From: Escarpia spicata
Lineage: Eukaryota; Annelida; Polychaeta; Sabellida; Siboglinidae
Direction of reading: 5' to 3'
Assembly (NCBI GenBank): GCA_963995525.1
Contig: OZ023212.1
Span: 8,102,898 to 8,166,897 of the forward strand
DNA length: 64,000 nucleotides
Of the stretch, positions 21,092 through 35,400 are shown one piece after another. The notes under the pieces were generated by a model, which saw only the letters and a list, made by a program, of their open reading frames with translations, had not been told where the DNA came from and ran no database searches. Position numbers and translations under genes: made by a program. The first letter of the stretch is position 1. Every line of letters begins with the position of its first letter.

Positions 21092-24000
21092 ATGACACTC
21101 AACCGCAAGATAAAGAAACATACATTACCACTGTTGGAAAGAAAGAACAGAACGAGTGGTTCGACAATACTGTACATGACACTCAACCGCAAGATAAAGA
21201 AACATACATTACAACTGATGGATAGAAAGAACAGAACGAGTGGTTCAACAATACTGTACATGACACTCAACCGCAAGATAAAGAAACATACATTACCACT
21301 GTTGGAAAGAAAGAACAGAACGAGTGGTTCGACAATACTGTACATGACACTCAACCGCAAGATAAAGAAACATACATTACAACTGATGGATAGAAAGAAC
21401 AGAACGAGTGGTTCAACAATACTGTACATGACACTAAACCGCAAGATAAAGAAACATACATTACAACTGATGGATAGAAAGAACAGAACGAGTGGTTCAA
21501 CAATACTGTACATGACACTCAACCTCAAGATAAAGAAACATACATTACAACTGATGGAAAGAAAGAACAGAACGAGTGGTTCGACAATACTGTACATGAC
21601 ACTCAACCGCAAGATAAAGAAACATGCATTACAACTGATGGATAGAAAGAACAGAACGAGTGGTTCGACAATACTGTAGATGACACTCAACCGCAAGATA
21701 AAGAAACATACATTACAACTGATGGAAAAAAGAACAGAACGAGTGGTTCAGCAATACTGTACATGACACTCAACCGCAAGATAAAGAAACATACATTACA
21801 ACTGATGGAAAAAAGAACAGAACGAGTGGTTCAACAATAATGTACATGACACTCAACCGCAAGATAAAGAAACATACATTACAACTGATGGAAAGAAAGA
21901 ACAGAACGAGTGGTTCAACAATACTGTACATGACACTCAACCTCAAGATAAAAAAACATACATTACAAGTGATGGAAAGAAAGAACAGAACGAGTGGTTC
22001 GACAATACTGTACATGACACTCAACCGCAAGATAAAGCAACATACATTACAACTGATGGATAGAAAGAACAGAACGAGTGGTTCAACAATACTGTACATG
22101 ACACTCAACCTCAAGATAAAAAAACATACATTACAAGTGATGGAAAGAAAGAACAGAACGAGTGGTTCGACAATACTGTACATGACACTCAACCGCAAGA
22201 TAAAGCAACATACATTACCACTGTTGGAAAGAAAGAACAGAACGAGTGGTTCGACAATATTGTACATGACACTCAACCGCAAGATAAAGCAACACACATT
22301 ACAACTGATGGAAAGAAAGAACAGAACGAGTGGTTCGACAATACTGTACATGACACTCAACCGCAAGATAAAGAAACATACATTACAACTGATGGAAAGA
22401 AAGAACAGAACGAGTGGTTCAACAATACTGTACATGACACTCAACCGCAAGATAAAGAAACATACATTACAACTGATGGAAAAAAGAACAGAACGAGTGG
22501 TTCAACAATAATGTACATGACACTCAACCGCAAGATAAAGAAAAATACATTACAACTGATGGAAAGAAAGAACAGAACGAGTGGTTCAACAATACTGTAC
22601 ATGACACTCAACCTCAAGATAAAGAAACATACATTACAACTGATGGAAAGAAAGAACAGAACGAATGGTTAAACAAAACTGTACATGACACTCAACCGCA
22701 AGATAAAGAAACATACATTACAACTGATGGAAAGAAAGAACAGAACGAGTGGTTCAACAATACTGTATATGACACTCAACCGCAAGATAAAGAAACATAC
22801 ATTACCACTGTTGGAAAGAAAGAACAGAACGAGTGGTTCGACAATACTGTACATGACACTCAACCGCAAGATAAAGAAACATACATTACAACTGATGGAT
22901 AGAAAGAACAGAACGAGTGGTTCAACAATACTGTACATGACACTCAACCGCAAGATAAAGAAACATACATTACCACTGTTGGAAAGAAAGAATAGAACGA
23001 GTGGTTGGACAATACTGTACATGACACTAAACCGCAAGATAAAGAAACATACATTACAACTGATGGATAGAAAGAACAGAACGAGTGGTTCAACAATACT
23101 GTACATGACACTCAACCTCAAGATAAAGAAACATACATTACAACTGATGGAAAGAAAGAACAGAACGAATGGTTAAACAAAACTGTACATGACACTCAAC
23201 CGCAAGATAAAGAAACATACATTACCACTGTTGGAAAGAAAGAACAGAACGAGTGGTTCGACAATACTGTACATGACACTCAACCGCAAGATAAAGAAAC
23301 ATACATTACAACTGATGGATAGAAAGAACAGAACGAGTGGTTCAACAATACTGTACATGACACTCAACCGCAAGATAAAGAAACATACATTACCACTGTT
23401 GGAAAGAAAGAACAGAACGAGTGGTTCGACAATACTGTACATGACACTCAACCGCAAGATAAAGAAACATACATTACAACTGATGGAAAGAAAGAACAGA
23501 ACGAGTGGTTCAACAATACTGTACATGACACTCAACCTCAAGATAAAGAAACATACATTACAACTGATGGAAAGAAAGAACAGAACGAGTGGTTCAGCAA
23601 TACTGTACATGAGACCCAACCGCAAGATAAAGAAACATACATTACAACTGATGGAAAGAAAGAACAGAACGAGTGGTTCGACAATACTGTACATGACACT
23701 TAACCGCAAGATAAAGAAACATACATTACAACTGATGGAAAGAAAGAACAGAACGAGTGGTTCAACAATACTGTATATGACACTCAACCGCAAGATAAAG
23801 AAACATACATTACAACTGATGGAAAGAAAGAACAGAACGAGTGGTTCGACAATACTGTAAATGACACTCAACCGCAAGATAAAGAAACATACATTACAAC
23901 TGATGGAAAGAAAGAACAGAACGAGTTGTTCGACAATACTGTACATGACACTCAACCGCAAGATAAAGAAACATACATTACTACTGATGGAAAGAAAGAA

Positions 24001-24448
24001 CAGAACGAGTGGTTCAACAATACTGTATATGACACTCAACCTCAAGATAAAGAAACATACATTACAACTGATGGAAAGAAAGAACAGAACGAGTGGTTCG
24101 ACAATACTGTACATGACACTCAACCGCAAGATAAAGAAACATACATTACAACTGATGGAAAGAAAGAACAGAACGAGTGGTTCGACAATACTGTACATGA
24201 CACTCAACCGCAAGATAAAGAAACATACATTACAACTGATGGAAAGAAAGAACAGAACGAGTTGTTCGACAATACTGTATATGACACTCAACCGCAAGAT
24301 AAAGAAACATACATTACAACTGATGGAAAGAAAGAACAGAACGAGTGGTTCGACAATACTGTACATGAGACTCAACCGCAAGATAAAGAAACATACATTA
24401 CAACTGATGGAAAGAAAGAACAGAACGAGTGGTTCGACAATACTGTAC
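21092..24448. repeat. 3357-bp higher-order satellite repeat, unit 2
   Basis: Near-identical copy of the block at 17735-21091. The order of rare variants and of 83-bp units is preserved. Similarity to the preceding block ends near 24450, where it instead follows the block located 8476 bp upstream. Confidence 0.82.
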
Positions 24449-26599
24449 ATGACACTCAACCGCAAGATAAAGAAACATACATTACAACTGATGGATAGAA
24501 AGAACAGAACGAGTGGTTCGACAATACTGTACATGACACTCAACCTCAAGATAAAGAAACATACATTACAACTGATGGAAAGAAAGAACAGAACGAGTGG
24601 TTCGACAATACTGTACATGACACTCAACCGCAAGATAAAGAAACATACATTACAACTGATGGAAAGAAAGAACAGAACGAGTGGTTCGACAATACTGTAC
24701 ATGACACTCAACCGCAAGATAAAGAAACATACATTACAACTGATGGATAGAAAGAACAGAACGAGTGGTTCAACAATACTGTATATGACACTCAACCGCA
24801 AGATAAAGAAACATACATTACAACTGATGGAAAGAAAGAACAGAACGAGTGGTTCGACAATACTGTACATGACACTCAACCGCAAGATAAAGAAACATAC
24901 ATTACAACTGATGGATAGAAAGAACAGAACGAGTGGTTCGACAATACTGTATATGACACTCAACCTCAAGATAAAGAAACATACATTACAACTGATGGAA
25001 AGAAAGAACAGAACGAGTGGTTCGACAATACTGTACATGACACTCAACCGCAAGATAAAGAAACATACATTACAACTGATGGAAAGAAAGAACAGAACGA
25101 GTGGTTCGACAATACTGTACATGACACTCAACCGCAAGATAAAGAAACATACATTACCACTGTTGGAAAGAAAGAACAGAACGAGTGGTTCGACAATACT
25201 GTACATGACACTCAACCGCAAGATAAAGAAACATACATTACAACTGATGGAAAGAAAGAACAGAACGAGTGGTTCAGCAATACTGTACATGACACTCAAC
25301 TGCAAGATAAAGAAACATACATTACAACTGATGGAAAGAAAGAACAGAACGAGTGGTTCAACAATACTGTACATGACACTCAACCTCAAGATAAAGCAAC
25401 ATACATTACAACTGATGGAAAGAAAGAACAGAACGAGTGGTTCAACAATACTGAACATGACACTCAACCGCAAGATAAAGAAACATATATTATAACTGAT
25501 GGATAAAAAGAACAGAACGAGTGGTTCAACAATACTGTACATGACACTCAACCTCAAGATAAAGAAACATACATTACAACTGATGGAAAGAAAGAACAGA
25601 ACGAGTGGTTCGACAATACTGTACATGACACTCAACCGCAAGATAAAGAAACATACATTACAACTGATGGATAGAAAGAACAGAACGAGTGGTTCGACAA
25701 TACTGTAGATGACACTCAACCGCAAGATAAAGAAACATACATTACAACTGATGGAAAAAAGAACAGAACGAGTGGTTCAGCAATACTGTACATGACACTC
25801 AACCGCAAGATAAAGAAACATACATTACAACTGATGGAAAAAAGAACAGAACGAATGGTTCAACAATAATGTACATGACACTCAACCGCAAGATAAAGAA
25901 ACATACATTACAACTGATGGAAAGAAAGAACAGAACGAGTGGTTCAACAATAAGGTACATGACACTCAACCTCAAGATAAAAAAACATACATTACAAGTG
26001 ATGGAAAGAAAGAACAGAACGAGTGGTTCAACAATACTGTACATGACACTCAACCTCAAGATAAAGAAACATACATTACAACTGATGGAAAGAAAGAACA
26101 GAACGAATGGTTAAACAAAACTGTACATGACACTCAACCGCAAGATAAAGAAACATACATTACAACTGATGGAAAGAAAGAACAGAACGAGTGGTTCAAC
26201 AATACTGTATATGACACTCAACCGCAAGATAAAGAAACATACATTACCACTGTTGGAAAGAAAGAACAGAACGAGTGGTTCGACAATACTGTACATGACA
26301 CTCAACCGCAAGATAAAGAAACATACATTACAACTGATGGATAGAAAGAACAGAACGAGTGGTTCAACAATACTGTACATGACACTCAACCGCAAGATAA
26401 AGAAACATACATTACCACTGTTGGAAAGAAAGAACAGAACGAGTGGTTCGACAATACTGTACATGACACTCAACCGCAAGATAAAGAAACATACATTACA
26501 ACTGATGGATAGAAAGAACAGAACGAGTGGTTCAACAATACTGTACATGACACTAAACCGCAAGATAAAGAAACATACATTACAACTGATGGATAGAAA

Positions 26600-28280
26600 G
26601 AACAGAACGAGTGGTTCAACAATACTGTACATGACACTCAACCTCAAGATAAAGAAATATACATTACAACTGATGGAAAGAAAGAACAGAACGAGTGGTT
26701 CGACAATACTGTACATGACACTCAACCGCAAGATAAAGAAACATGCATTACAACTGATGGATAGAAAGAACAGAACGAGTGGTTCGACAATACTGTAGAT
26801 GACACTCAACCGCAAGATAAAGAAACATACATTACAACTGATGGAAAAAAGAACAGAACGAGTGGTTCAGCAATACTGTACATGACACTCAACCGCAAGA
26901 TAAAGAAACATACATTACAACTGATGGAAAAAAGAACAGAACGAGTGGTTCAACAATAATGTACATGACACTCAACCGCAAGATAAAGAAACATACATTA
27001 CAACTGATGGAAAGAAAGAACAGAACGAGTGGTTCAACAATACTGTACATGACACTCAACCTCAAGATAAAAAAACATACATTACAAGTGATGGAAAGAA
27101 AGAACAGAACGAGTGGTTCGACAATACTGTACATGACACTCAACCGCAAGATAAAGCAACATACATTACAACTGATGGATAGAAAGAACAGAACGAGTGG
27201 TTCAACAATACTGTACATGACACTCAACCTCAAGATAAAAAAACATACATTACAAGTGATGGAAAGAAAGAACAGAACGAGTGGTTCGACAATACTGTAC
27301 ATGACACTCAACCGCAAGATAAAGCAACATACATTACCACTGTTGGAAAGAAAGAACAGAACGAGTGGTTCGACAATATTGTACATGACATTCAAACGCA
27401 AGATAAAGCAACACACATTACAACTGATGGAAAGAAAGAACAGAACGAGTGGTTCGACAATACTGTACATGACACTCAACCTCAAGATAAAGAAATATAC
27501 ATTACAACTGATGGAAAGAAAGAACAGAACGAGTGGTTCGACAATACTGTACATGACACTCAACCGCAAGATAAAGAAACATGCATTACAACTGATGGAT
27601 AGAAAGAACAGAACGAGTGGTTCGACAATACTGTAGATGACACTCAACCGCAAGATAAAGAAACATACATTACAACTGATGGAAAAAAGAACAGAACGAG
27701 TGGTTCAGCAATACTGTACATGACACTCAACCGCAAGATAAAGAAACATACATTACAACTGATGGAAAAAAGAACAGAACGAGTGGTTCAACAATAATGT
27801 ACATGACACTCAACCGCAAGATAAAGAAACATACATTACAACTGATGGAAAGAAAGAACAGAACGAGTGGTTCAACAATACTGTACATGACACTCAACCT
27901 CAAGATAAAAAAACATACATTACAAGTGATGGAAAGAAAGAACAGAACGAGTGGTTCGACAATACTGTACATGACACTCAACCGCAAGATAAAGCAACAT
28001 ACATTACAACTGATGGATAGAAAGAACAGAACGAGTGGTTCAACAATACTGTACATGACACTCAACCTCAAGATAAAAAAACATACATTACAAGTGATGG
28101 AAAGAAAGAACAGAACGAGTGGTTCGACAATACTGTACATGACACTCAACCGCAAGATAAAGCAACATACATTACCACTGTTGGAAAGAAAGAACAGAAC
28201 GAGTGGTTCGACAATATTGTACATGACACTCAAACGCAAGATAAAGCAACACACATTACAACTGATGGAAAGAAAGAACA
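26600..28280. repeat. 838-bp tandem higher-order satellite repeat, two copies
   Basis: The variant CAAACGCAAG occurs near 27393 and 28231, and the double 83-bp unit near 26842 and 26928 recurs near 27680 and 27766. All are 838 bp apart (10 x 84 - 2). One copy carries an additional private T (CATTCAAACG), so the copies have begun to diverge. Confidence 0.75.
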
Positions 28281-30149
28281 GAACGAGTGGTTCGACAATA
28301 CTGTACATGACACTCAACCGCAAGATAAAGAAACATACATTACAACTGATGGAAAGAAAGAACAGAACGAGTGGTTCAACAATACTGTACATGACACTCA
28401 ACCGCAAGATAAAGAAACATACATTACAACTGATGGAAAAAAGAACAGAACGAGTGGTTCAACAATAATGTACATGACACTCAACCGCAAGATAAAGAAA
28501 CATACATTACAACTGATGGATAGAAAGAACAGAACGAGTGGTTCGACAGTACTGTACATGACACTCAACCGCAAGATAAAGAAACATACATTACCACTGT
28601 TGGAAAGAAAGAACAGAACGAGTGGTTCGACAATACTGTTCATGACACTCAACCTCAAGATAAAGAAACATACATTACAACTGATGGAAAGAAAGAACAG
28701 AACGAGTGGTTCGACAATATTGTACATGACACTCAAGCCCAAGATAAAGAAACATACATTACAACTGATGAAAAGAAAGAACAGAACGAGTGGTTCAGCA
28801 ATACTATACATGAGACTCAACCGCAAGATAAAGAAACATACATTACAACTGATGGATAGAAAGAACAGAACGAGTGGTTCAGCAATACTGTACATGAGAC
28901 TCAACCGCAAGATAAAGAAACATACATTACAACTGATGGATAGAAAGAACAGAACGAGTGGTTCAGCAATACTGTACATGACACTCAACCGCAAGATAAA
29001 GAAACATACATTACAACTGATGGATAGAAAGAACAGAACGAGTGGTTCAGCAATACTGTACATGACACTCAACCGCAAGATAAAGAAACATACATTACAA
29101 CTGATGGATAGAAAGAACAGAACGAGTGGTTCAACAATACTGTACATGACACTCAACCTCAAGATAAAGAAACATACATTACAACTGATGGATAGAAAGA
29201 ACAGAACGAGTGGTTCGACAGTACTGTACATGACACTCAACCGCAAGATAAAGAAACATACATTACCACTGTTGGAAAGAAAGAACAGAACGAGTGGTTC
29301 GACAATACTGTACATGACACTCAACCTCAAGATAAAGAAACATACATTACAACTGATGGAAAGAAAGAACAGAACGAGTGGTTCGACAATATTGTACATG
29401 ACACTCAACCCCAAGATAAAGAAACATACATTACAACTGATGGAAAGAAAGAACAGAACGAGTGGTTCAGCAATACTGTACATGAGACTCAACCGCAAGA
29501 TAAAGAAACATACATTACAACTGATGGATAGAAAGAACAGAACGAGTGGTTCAGCAATACTGTACATGAGACTCAACCGCAAGATAAAGAAACATACATT
29601 ACAACTGATGGAAAGAAAGAACAGAACGAGTGGTTCGACAATACTGTACATGACACTCAACCGCAAGATAAAGAAACATATATTACAACTGATGGAAAGA
29701 AAGAACAGAACGAGTGGTTCGACAATACTGTACATGACACTCAACCGCAAGATAAAGAAACATATATTACAACTGATGGAAAGAAAGAACAGAACGAGTG
29801 GTTCGACAATACTGTACATGACACTCAACCGCAAGATAAAGAAACATATATTACAACTGATGGAAAGAAAGAACAGAACGAGTGGTTCGACAATACTGTA
29901 GATGACACTCAACCTCAAGATAAAGAAACATACATTACAACTGATGGAAAGAAAGAACAGAACGAGTGGTTCGACAATACTGTACATGACACTCAACCTC
30001 AAGATAAAGAAACATACATTACAACTGATGGAAAGAAAGAACAGAACGAGTGGTTCGACAATACTGTACATGACACTCAACCTCAAGATAAAGAAACATA
30101 CATTACAACTGATGGAAAGAAAGAACAGAACGAGTGGTTCGACAATACT

Positions 30150-32480
30150 GTACATGACACTCAACCTCAAGATAAAGAAACATACATTACAACTGATGGA
30201 AAGAAAGAACAGAACGAGTTGTTCGACAATACTGTACATGACACTCAACCTCAAGATAAAGAAACATACATTACAACTGATGGAAAGAAAGAACAGAACG
30301 AGTGGTTCGACAATACTGTACATGACACTCAACCGCAAGATAAAGAAACATATATTACAACTGATGGAAAGAAAGAACAGAACGAGTGGTTCGACAATAC
30401 TGTACATGACACTCAACCGCAAGATAAAGCAACATACATTACAACTGATGGATAGAAAGAACAGAACGAGTGGTTCGACAATACTGTATATGACACTCAA
30501 CCGCAAGATAAAGCAACATATATTATAACTGATGGAAAGAAAGAACAGAACGAATGGTTCAACAATACTGTACATGACACTCAACCGCAAGATAAAGCAA
30601 CATATATTATAACTGATGGAAAGAAAGAACAGAACGAGTGGTTCAACAATACTGTACATGACACTCAACCGCAAGATAAAGAAACATACATTACAAGTGA
30701 TGGAAAGAAAGAACAGAACGAGTGGTTCAACAATACTGTACATGACACTCAACCTCAAGATAAAGAAACATACATTACAACTGATGGAAAGAAAGAACAG
30801 AACGAGTGGTTCGACAATACTGTACATGACACTCAACCGCAAGATAAAGAAACATACATTACAACTGATGGAAAAAAGAACAGAACGAGTGGTTCAGCAA
30901 TACTGTACATGACACTCAACCGCAAGATAAAGAAACATACATTACAAGTGATGGAAAAAAGAACAGAACGAGTGGTTCAACAATAATGTACATGACACTC
31001 AACCTCAAGATAAAGAAACATACATTACAACTGATGGAAAGAAAGAACAGAACGAATGGTTAAACAAAACTGTACATGACACTCAACCGCAAGATAAAGA
31101 AACATACATTACAAATGATGGAAAGAAAGAAAAGAACGAGTGGTTCAACAATACTGTATATGACACTCAACCGCAAGATAAAGAAACATATATTATAACT
31201 GATGGAAAGAAAGAACAGAACGAATGGTTCAACAATACTGTACATGACACTCAACCGCAAGATAAAGCAACATATATTATAACTGATGGAAAGAAAGAAC
31301 AGAACGAGTGGTTCGACAATACTGTACATGACACTCAACCTCAAGATAAAGAAACATACATTACAACTGATGGAAAGAAAGAACAGAACGAGTTGTTCGA
31401 CAATACTGTACATGACACTCAACCTCAAGATAAAGAAACATACATTACAACTGATGGAAAGAAAGAACAGAACGAGTGGTTCGACAATACTGTACATGAC
31501 ACTCAACCGCAAGATAAAGAAACATATATTACAACTGATGGAAAGAAAGAACAGAACGAGTGGTTCGACAATACTGTACATGACACTCAACCGCAAGATA
31601 AAGCAACATACATTACAACTGATGGATAGAAAGAACAGAACGAGTGGTTCGACAATACTGTATATGACACTCAACCGCAAGATAAAGCAACATATATTAT
31701 AACTGATGGAAAGAAAGAACAGAACGAATGGTTCAACAATACTGTACATGACACTCAACCGCAAGATAAAGCAACATATATTATAACTGATGGAAAGAAA
31801 GAACAGAACGAGTGGTTCAACAATACTGTACATGACACTCAACCGCAAGATAAAGAAACATACATTACAAGTGATGGAAAGAAAGAACAGAACGAGTGGT
31901 TCAACAATACTGTACATGACACTCAACCTCAAGATAAAGAAACATACATTACAACTGATGGAAAGAAAGAACAGAACGAGTGGTTCGACAATACTGTACA
32001 TGACACTCAACCGCAAGATAAAGAAACATACATTACAACTGATGGAAAAAAGAACAGAACGAGTGGTTCAGCAATACTGTACATGACACTCAACCGCAAG
32101 ATAAAGAAACATACATTACAAGTGATGGAAAAAAGAACAGAACGAGTGGTTCAACAATAATGTACATGACACTCAACCTCAAGATAAAGAAACATACATT
32201 ACAACTGATGGAAAGAAAGAACAGAACGAATGGTTAAACAAAACTGTACATGACACTCAACCGCAAGATAAAGAAACATACATTACAAATGATGGAAAGA
32301 AAGAAAAGAACGAGTGGTTCAACAATACTGTATATGACACTCAACCGCAAGATAAAGAAACATACATTACCACTGTTGGAAAGAAAGAACAGAACGAGTG
32401 GTTCGACAATACTGTACATGACACTCAACCGCAAGATAAAGAAACATACATTACAACTGATGGATAGAAAGAACAGAACG
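30150..32480. repeat. 1174-bp tandem higher-order satellite repeat, two copies
   Basis: The variant AAATGATGGAAAGAAAG followed by AAAAGAACG occurs at 31113 and 32287, and 83-bp unit pairs recur near 30868/30953 and 32044/32129. All are 1174 bp apart (14 x 84 - 2). Confidence 0.78.
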
Positions 32481-35400
32481 AGTGGTTCAACAATACTGTA
32501 CATGACACTCAACCGCAAGATAAAGAAACATACATTACCACTGTTGGAAAGAAAGAACAGAACGAGTGGTTCGACAATACTGTACATGACACTCAACCGC
32601 AAGATAAAGAAACATACATTACAACTGATGGATAGAAAGAACAGAACGAGTGGTTCAACAATACTGTACATGACACTAAACCGCAAGATAAAGAAACATA
32701 CATTACAACTGATGGATAGAAAGAACAGAACGAGTGGTTCAACAATACTGTACATGACACTCAACCTCAAGATAAAGAAACATACATTACAACTGATGGA
32801 AAGAAAGAACAGAACGAGTGGTTCGACAATACTGTACATGACACTCAACCGCAAGATAAAGAAACATACATTACCATTGTTGGAAAGAAAGAACAGAACG
32901 AGTGGTTCGACAATACTGTACATGACACTCAACCTCAAGATAAAGAAACATACATTACAACTGATGGAAAGAAAGAACAGAACGAGTGGTTCGACAATAT
33001 TGTACATGACACTCAACCCCAAGATAAAGAAACATACATTACAACTGATGGAAAGAAAGAACAGAACGAGTGGTTCAGCAATACTGTACATGAGACTCAA
33101 CCGCAAGATAAAGAAACATACATTACAACTGATGGATAGAAAGAACAGAACGAGTGGTTCAGCAATACTGTACATGACACTCAACCGCAAGATAAAGAAA
33201 CATACATTACAACTGATGGATAGAAAGAACAGAACGAGTGGTTCAACAATACTGTACATGACACTCAACCTCAAGATAAAGAAACATACATTACAACTGA
33301 TGGATAGAAAGAACAGAACGAGTGGTTCGACAGTACTGTACATGACACTCAACCGCAAGATAAAGAAACATACATTACCACTGTTGGAAAGAAAGAACAG
33401 AACGAGTGGTTCGACAATACTGTACATGACACTCAACCTCAAGATAAAGAAACATACATTACAACTGATGGAAAGAAAGAACAGAACGAGTGGTTCGACA
33501 ATATTGTACATGACACTCAACCCCAAGATAAAGAAACATACATTACAACTGATGGAAAGAAAGAAAAGAACGAGTGGTTCAGCAATACTGTACATAAGAC
33601 TCAACCGCAAGATAAAGAAACATACATTACAACTGATGGATAGAAAGAACAGAACGAGTGGTTCAGCAATACTGTACATGAGACTCAACCGCAAGATAAA
33701 GAAACATACATTACAACTGATGGAAAGAAAGAACAGAACGAGTGGTTCGACAATACTGTACATGACACTCAACCGCAAGATAAAGAAACATATATTACAA
33801 CTGATGGAAAGAAAGAACAGAACGAGTGGTTCGACAATACTGTACATGACACTCAACCGCAAGATAAAGAAACATATATTACAACTGATGGAAAGAAAGA
33901 ACAGAACGAGTGGTTCGACAATACTGTACATGACACTCAACCGCAAGATAAAGAAACATATATTACAACTGATGGAAAGAAAGAACAGAACGAGTGGTTC
34001 GACAATACTGTAGATGACACTCAACCTCAAGATAAAGAAACATACATTACAACTGATGGAAAGAAAGAACAGAACGAGTGGTTCGACAATACTGTACATG
34101 ACACTCAACCTCAAGATAAAGAAACATACATTACAACTGATGGAAAGAAAGAACAGAACGAGTGGTTCGACAATACTGTACATGACACTCAACCGCAAGA
34201 TAAAGAAACATATATTACAACTGATGGAAAGAAAGAACAGAACGAGTGGTTCGACAATACTGTACATGACACTCAACCGCAAGATAAAGAAACATATATT
34301 ACAACTGATGGAAAGAAAGAACAGAACGAGTGGTTCGACAATACTGTACATGACACTCAACCGCAAGATAAAGAAACATATATTACAACTGATGGAAAGA
34401 AAGAACAGAACGAGTGGTTCGACAATACTGTAGATGACACTCAACCTCAAGATAAAGAAACATACATTACAACTGATGGAAAGAAAGAACAGAACGAGTG
34501 GTTCGACAATACTGTACATGACACTCAACCTCAAGATAAAGAAACATACATTACAACTGATGGAAAGAAAGAACAGAACGAGTGGTTCGACAATACTGTA
34601 CATGACACTCAACCTCAAGATAAAGAAACATACATTACAACTGATGGAAAGAAAGATCAGAACGAGTGGTTCGACAATACTGTACATGACACTCAACCTC
34701 AAGATAAAGAAACATACATTACAACTGATGGAAAGAAAGAACAGAACGAGTTGTTCGACAATACTGTACATGACACTCAACCTCAAGATAAAGAAACATA
34801 CATTACAACTGATGGAAAGAAAGAACAGAACGAGTGGTTCGACAATACTGTACATGACACTCAACCGCAAGATAAAGAAACATATATTACAACTGATGGA
34901 AAGAAAGAACAGAACGAGTGGTTCGACAATACTGTACATGACACTCAACCGCAAGATAAAGCAACATACATTACAACTGATGGGTAGAAAGAACAGAACG
35001 AGTGGTTCGACAATACTGTATATGACACTCAACCGCAAGATAAAGTAACATACATTACAACTGATGGAAAGAAAGAACAGAACGAGTGGTTCGACAATAC
35101 TGTACATGACACTCAACCGCAAGATAAAGAAACATACATTACAACTGATGGAAAGAAAGAACAGAACGAGTGGTTCAACAATACTGTACATGACACTCAA
35201 CCGCAAGATAAAGAAACATACATTACAAGTGATGGAATGAAAGAACAGAACGAGTGGTTCAACAATACTGTACATGACACTCAACCGCAAGATAAAGAAA
35301 CATACATTACAAGTGATGGAAAGAAAGAACAGAACGAGTGGTTCAACAATACTGTACATGACGCTCAACCTCAAGATAAGGCAACATACATTACAACTGA

